From NCBI GenBank assembly GCA_029961745.1, contig CP124680.1, positions 2,108,001 through 2,172,000 of the forward strand: 64,000 nucleotides of DNA, in the 5' to 3' direction. The notes beneath the pieces were generated by a model. The model was not told the origin of the DNA. It did no database searches and saw only the letters and a program-made list of their open reading frames with translations. Shown piece after piece: positions 60,481-64,000 of this stretch; within the stretch, counting starts at the first letter, position 1, and the number at the start of each line of letters is the position of its first letter. The stretch is from Nocardioides sp. L-11A (GTDB lineage: Bacteria > Actinomycetota > Actinomycetes > Propionibacteriales > Nocardioidaceae). The translations under genes and the position numbers were made by a program.

Positions 60481-62498
60481 GGGTGCTCCTTCACGGTCAG
60501 GATGTGCGCCGGCTGCGCGGGATCGAGCCGGACGTAGTTGTGCTCGTCCCACGTCCACGTCGCTTCGCTCAGCTCGTCGTGGACGGTGAACGAGCTGCCC
60601 GGCGGGAGGCCGAGGGCGGCCAGGTCGAGGTGCACCATCGACTCGCGGACCTGGTGCGGGTCGAGGCTGAGGACGACGATCACCAGGTCGCTGGACCCGC
60701 CGGGGAGCGTGGCGGTCTTCGACCAGCACACGACGTGGTCGTCCTCGGCGCTGTGCAGCCGCAGGTTGCGCAGCAGTTGGAGGGCCGGGTGGGCGCGCCG
60801 GATCTCGTTGAGCCGGGTGACGTACGGCGTCAGGGGGCTCGGCGCCGACCAGTCCCGGACCCGGATCTGGTACTTCTCCGAGTCGAGGTACTCCTCGCTG
60901 CCGGGCCGGACCGCGACATGCTCGCCGAGCTCGTAGCCGGCGTACATGCCCCAGCTGGGCGACGACATCGACGCCAGCACGGCGCGGATGCGGAAGGCGC
61001 CGGTGCCGCCGTACTGGAGGAACTCGTGGAGGATGTCGGGGGTGTTGACGAAGAAGTTCGGCCGGATCCGGTGCGCCGACTCCTGGGACACCTCGCGCAG
61101 GTAGTCCTCGACGTCGACCTTCTCGGTGCGCCAGGTGAAGTAGGTGTAGGACTGGTGGAAGCCGACCGCACCGAGGGTCTGCAGCATCGGCGGCTTGGTG
61201 AACGCCTCGGCGAGGAAGAGCACATCGGGGTCGGTGCGCCGGACCTCGGCCAGCAGCCACTGCCAGAACGCCACCGGCTTGGTGTGGGGGTTGTCGACGC
61301 GGAAGATCCGCACCCCGTGGTCCATCCAGTGGCGGACCACGCGCAGCACCTCGGCGGAGATCCCGGCCGGGTCGTTGTCGAAGTTGACCGGGTAGATGTC
61401 CTGGTACTTCTTGGGCGGGTTCTCGGCGTAGGCGATGGAGCCGTCGGCGCGGGTCGTGAACCACTCCGGGTGGGCCGCGACCCAGGGATGGTCGGGAGCG
61501 CACTGCAGCGCGAGGTCGAGCGCGACCTCCAGGTCGAGGGCGCGGGCGGCGGCGACGAAGGCGTCGAAGTCCTCGATCGTCCCGAGGTCGGGGTGGACGG
61601 CGTCGTGGCCGCCGTCCCTGCTGCCGATGGCCCAGGGCGAGCCCGTCCAGTCCGGCGGACTGGGCTCGCCGTCGGGCAGCACCGTGTTGTTGGGGCCCTT
61701 GCGGTTGACCTCGCCGATCGGGTGGATCGGCGGCAGGTAGACCACGTCGAAGCCCATCGCGGCGACCGCGGGAAGCCGCTGCGCCGCTGTGCGGAAGGTG
61801 CCGCTGGTGACCTCGCCGGTCGCCGGGTCGTAGGTCGCGCCCTCCGAGCGCGGGAACAGCTCGTACCAGCTGCCGAACAGCGCGCGGGAGCGGTCGACGA
61901 AGACGGGGAAGGGCCCCTCGACGGTGAGCAGGTCGCGCAGCGGGTGCGCCTCGAGCACCGCGGCGAGCTCGGGGGACTCCAGTTGGGCGAGCCGCGCCTC
62001 GACCGGTCGGGTCGCGTCCTCGGCGGCGGTGACCGCGGCGCGTACGGTCGCCTCCTCGGCGCTGCTCAGCGCGCCGGCCGCGAGCACCCGGTCGAGCAGC
62101 AGCCGGCCCTCGGCGAACATCAGCTCCACGTCGATGCCCGCGCGGATCTTGATGCCCGCGGCGTGCTCCCAGGTCGCGATGGGATCCGACCACGCCTGGA
62201 TCTCGAAGGTCCACGGGCCCTCGGCGTCGGCGCACACCCACGCCTCGTGCCGGTCGACGGTGAACCGGTCACGGGCGGGCAGCGGCCGCATCCGCACCGG
62301 CGGTCGTCGTACGCCGTCGGGGCCGGTCAGCACCACCTCCGCGCCGAGGCGGTCATGCCCCTCGCGGAACACGGTCGCCCGGACCGGGAAGGGCTCGCCC
62401 AGGGCGGCCTTGACGGGCAGGCGGGGGCTCTCGGTGGGGTGGGTGGTTCCGGCCTCGAGGACCGGCTCGACGTCGATCACGGGGATGCGTCCGACCAT
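60477..62498 (-). CDS. glgE: Alpha-1,4-glucan:maltose-1-phosphate maltosyltransferase
   Basis: A GH13_3 enzyme: [11 protein letters not shown]402 (nucleophile in [15 protein letters not shown]), E431 ([11 protein letters not shown]), and [18 protein letters not shown]. It adds maltosyl units from maltose-1-phosphate to the non-reducing ends of alpha-glucans. 673 residues, normal length. First of the glgE-treS-mak operon, all joined by 4-bp overlaps. glgB is separate. Confidence 0.96.
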   Translation of the reverse strand: MVGRIPVIDVEPVLEAGTTHPTESPRLPVKAALGEPFPVRATVFREGHDRLGAEVVLTGPDGVRRPPVRMRPLPARDRFTVDRHEAWVCADAEGPWTFEIQAWSDPIATWEHAAGIKIRAGIDVELMFAEGRLLLDRVLAAGALSSAEEATVRAAVTAAEDATRPVEARLAQLESPELAAVLEAHPLRDLLTVEGPFPVFVDRSRALFGSWYELFPRSEGATYDPATGEVTSGTFRTAAQRLPAVAAMGFDVVYLPPIHPIGEVNRKGPNNTVLPDGEPSPPDWTGSPWAIGSRDGGHDAVHPDLGTIEDFDAFVAAARALDLEVALDLALQCAPDHPWVAAHPEWFTTRADGSIAYAENPPKKYQDIYPVNFDNDPAGISAEVLRVVRHWMDHGVRIFRVDNPHTKPVAFWQWLLAEVRRTDPDVLFLAEAFTKPPMLQTLGAVGFHQSYTYFTWRTEKVDVEDYLREVSQESAHRIRPNFFVNTPDILHEFLQYGGTGAFRIRAVLASMSSPSWGMYAGYELGEHVAVRPGSEEYLDSEKYQIRVRDWSAPSPLTPYVTRLNEIRRAHPALQLLRNLRLHSAEDDHVVCWSKTATLPGGSSDLVIVVLSLDPHQVRESMVHLDLAALGLPPGSSFTVHDELSEATWTWDEHNYVRLDPAQPAHILTVKEHP

Positions 62499-62532
62499 GG
62501 CTCGAACCTATCGAGTCACCGATGGGTCGCGT

Positions 62533-63774
62533 CTAGTCGGACGCCAGGTCCCAGACCTCGACCGGGTCGCCGGCGGCGAGCGGTGCGCCGTCGGCAGGGA
62601 GGTCGATCAGCGCGTCGGCACCGGCGAACCAGCCCAGGAAGCCCGAGCCCGGGGGCCCCCACGGCTCGACCGTTCCCGCGGCCCGGTCGAGGCGGGCGCG
62701 GCGCAGCTGGCGCTTGCCGCGCAGCGGCTGCAACGGCTCGGTGAGCGTGGCGCGGACCACGGCGCGCTGCGGCCGCGGGTGCCCGCATGCGAGCCGCAAC
62801 GCAGGCCGGACGAAGACCTCCCACGAGGTGAGCGCGCTGACCGGGTTGCCGGGCAGGCAGACGACGGGCGTGCCGCCGACGAGGCCGGAGCCCTGGGGCA
62901 TGCCGGGCTGCATCGCGACCTTCACGAACTCGATCCCGCGCGGTCCCAGGCCGTCCTTGACGACCTCGTACGCGCCGGCGCTGACGCCGCCGGAGGTGAT
63001 CACGAGGTCGACGTCGCCGGTCGCCAGCTCGCCGTCGAGGAGCGCGAGGAAGGTCGGGACGTCGTCCTCCACCCAGAGCTTGCGCACCGCGACGCCGCCG
63101 GCCTCCTCGACCGCCGCGGCGAGCAGCGCACCGTTGGCGTCGCGGATCTGACCCGAGCCGGGTGCGGGGTCCTCGGCCAGCTCGGAGCCGGTCGACACGA
63201 CGAGCACGCGGGGCCGGCGCCGGACGACGACCTCCCGGACGCCGAAGGCGGCGAGTACGCCGAGCTGGGCGGGGCCGAGCGTCGTACCCGGCGCCAGCAC
63301 CTCCGTCCCGGCGGCGACGTCGGAGCCGGCGGTGCGCACGAAGCTGCCGACGGGCCGCGCCTCACGGATCTCGACGGTCTCCGTGCCACCGTCGGTCGCC
63401 TCCACCTCGACCACCGCGTCGGCACCGGCCGGGACGGCGGCGCCGGTCATGATCCGGCGGACCTGCCCCGGCGCGAGCTCGCCCACCGGCGCCCCGGCGG
63501 GGATGTCCTCGCCGACCGGCAGGCGGACCGGGGTGTCCGGGGTGGCCCCCGCGACCTCGGCGGCGCGCACGGCGTACCCGTCCATGCCGGAGTTGTCGAA
63601 GGCCGGCAGCGGCTCGGGCGCCGTGACCGGCTCGCCGAGCACCCGCCCGCGTGCCCGGTCGAGCGGCACCGGCTCGGTGGGCCAGGGCCGGTCCGGGCCG
63701 TGTCCCGCGGCGAGGAGGGCGGCGACGTGACGCTGATGCTCGGGGACCGGGCGCAGGGGGGCTGGCGTGCTCAT
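62533..63774 (-). CDS. moeA: Molybdopterin molybdotransferase
   Basis: MoeA motifs: PLPAFDNSGMDGYAVRAAEVAG, RIMTGAAVPAGADAVVEVEATDGG, VLVVSTGSELAEDPAPGSGQIRDANGALLAAAVEEAGG, VITSGGVSAGAYEVVKDGLG and VCLPGNPVSALTSWEVFV. It inserts molybdate into adenylylated molybdopterin. 413 residues; ATG 63774 is seven bases after TAGGCT, suggesting a leaderless mRNA. Confidence 0.95.
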   Translation of the reverse strand: MSTPAPLRPVPEHQRHVAALLAAGHGPDRPWPTEPVPLDRARGRVLGEPVTAPEPLPAFDNSGMDGYAVRAAEVAGATPDTPVRLPVGEDIPAGAPVGELAPGQVRRIMTGAAVPAGADAVVEVEATDGGTETVEIREARPVGSFVRTAGSDVAAGTEVLAPGTTLGPAQLGVLAAFGVREVVVRRRPRVLVVSTGSELAEDPAPGSGQIRDANGALLAAAVEEAGGVAVRKLWVEDDVPTFLALLDGELATGDVDLVITSGGVSAGAYEVVKDGLGPRGIEFVKVAMQPGMPQGSGLVGGTPVVCLPGNPVSALTSWEVFVRPALRLACGHPRPQRAVVRATLTEPLQPLRGKRQLRRARLDRAAGTVEPWGPPGSGFLGWFAGADALIDLPADGAPLAAGDPVEVWDLASD

Positions 63775-63900
63775 CCCCGCCAGCCTAGGCCCCGATCGAC
63801 GACGGGCAGGGCGGCCCCCATGACTCCACCCCGCCCGTCTGTACCGGCACAACGGAGATGGGACGCCCGGCGTTACGCGCAACCGCGGGTCGCGTCTATC

Positions 63901-63936
63901 GGGTCCGTGATCGGGTCCGTGATCGGGTCCGCGATC
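63901..63936. repeat. Three tandem 12-bp repeats
   Basis: GGGTCCGTGATC occurs twice in a row (63901-63924), then GGGTCCGCGATC (63925-63936). These lie in the 218-bp gap between moeA and the next gene. They resemble small iterons or slippage products; no protein is known to bind them. Confidence 0.7.
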
Positions 63937-63956
63937 GGGCTCGGGACGGCGCGCTC

Positions 63957-64000
63957 TTGGATCGTTCAAGTCCGATTGGCTAACGTCGGTCCATGCGTGC
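63957..64000 (+). promoter_or_regulatory. Predicted promoter and start of a truncated rightward gene
   Basis: TTGGAT and TAACGT are spaced by 18 bp and an ATG follows six bases after the -10 (63993), the leaderless pattern seen elsewhere in the window. Only the codons for Met-Arg and two bases are within the window, so the gene is a guess. Confidence 0.4.

Noticed and set aside
58765..62241. A 1158-codon frame on the minus strand
   Set aside because: Its second part is treS; the first part lies out of frame within glgE and shows no domain.

Overview
The window is GC-rich, actinobacterial chromosomal DNA. Several things point to Nocardioides or a close relative in Nocardioidaceae: the order yifB-dprA-xerC-M23 peptidase-rpsB-tsf-pyrH-frr-cdsA-rlmN, a mycothiol-type maleylpyruvate isomerase, the GlgE pathway, and many start codons lying 6-9 nt after a -10-like TANNNT hexamer. 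The genus is an inference from gene content only. No rRNA, tRNA, CRISPR array or transposase was seen.

1-11.65 kb is the right end of a prophage or similar integrative element; its left end is outside the window. About sixteen small genes run leftwards and mostly overlap by 4 bp. They include a DEDDh exonuclease, a PD-(D/E)XK nuclease, a RecF/SbcC-like ATPase, several small Cys-rich proteins, and a protein resembling the phiC31 gp3-type recombination directionality factor. A repressor-like HTH gene heads this array, with two copies of the operator-like palindrome TGTCCAG-N5-CTGGACA. Rightward genes follow (second HTH protein, DUF2510 protein, ImmA/IrrE-like protease), then a large serine integrase next to the attachment site. 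The element has split yifB (Mg-chelatase-like ATPase, ComM family) at its conserved NPCPCG region; only the 3' part remains.

11.7-28 kb is a housekeeping block (dprA, xerC, rpsB, tsf, pyrH, frr, cdsA, rlmN) with three inserted cassettes: a VapBC-type toxin-antitoxin pair coupled to an M23 peptidase gene; an SPFH / zinc-ribbon / small membrane protein trio between tsf and pyrH; and an AbiEii-like nucleotidyltransferase pair, tryptophan 2,3-dioxygenase and an ECF42 sigma/YCII pair between cdsA and rlmN. A 211-bp element with perfect 24-bp terminal inverted repeats lies after rlmN.

28-39 kb holds a Tat-exported phosphoesterase, a GT4 glycosyltransferase, a LOG-family protein, metY-metX (homocysteine from O-acetylhomoserine), a maleylacetate reductase-like enzyme, a RIO-type kinase, an M1 aminopeptidase and two small membrane proteins.

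39-48 kb is catabolic. A flavin monooxygenase, two flavin reductases and an aldehyde dehydrogenase form one operon, facing an AraC regulator. The gentisate operon (gentisate dioxygenase, fumarylpyruvate hydrolase, maleylpyruvate isomerase) is divergent from an IclR regulator with a clear operator-like palindrome.

48-64 kb starts with a thioredoxin/TPR protein and a 117-bp tandem repeat, then CysZ-like, LysR, EamA, NUDIX and MFS genes and the glycogen/alpha-glucan genes (glgB; glgE-treS-maltokinase). It ends with moeA. Convergent gene ends here repeatedly carry perfect or near-perfect inverted repeats.
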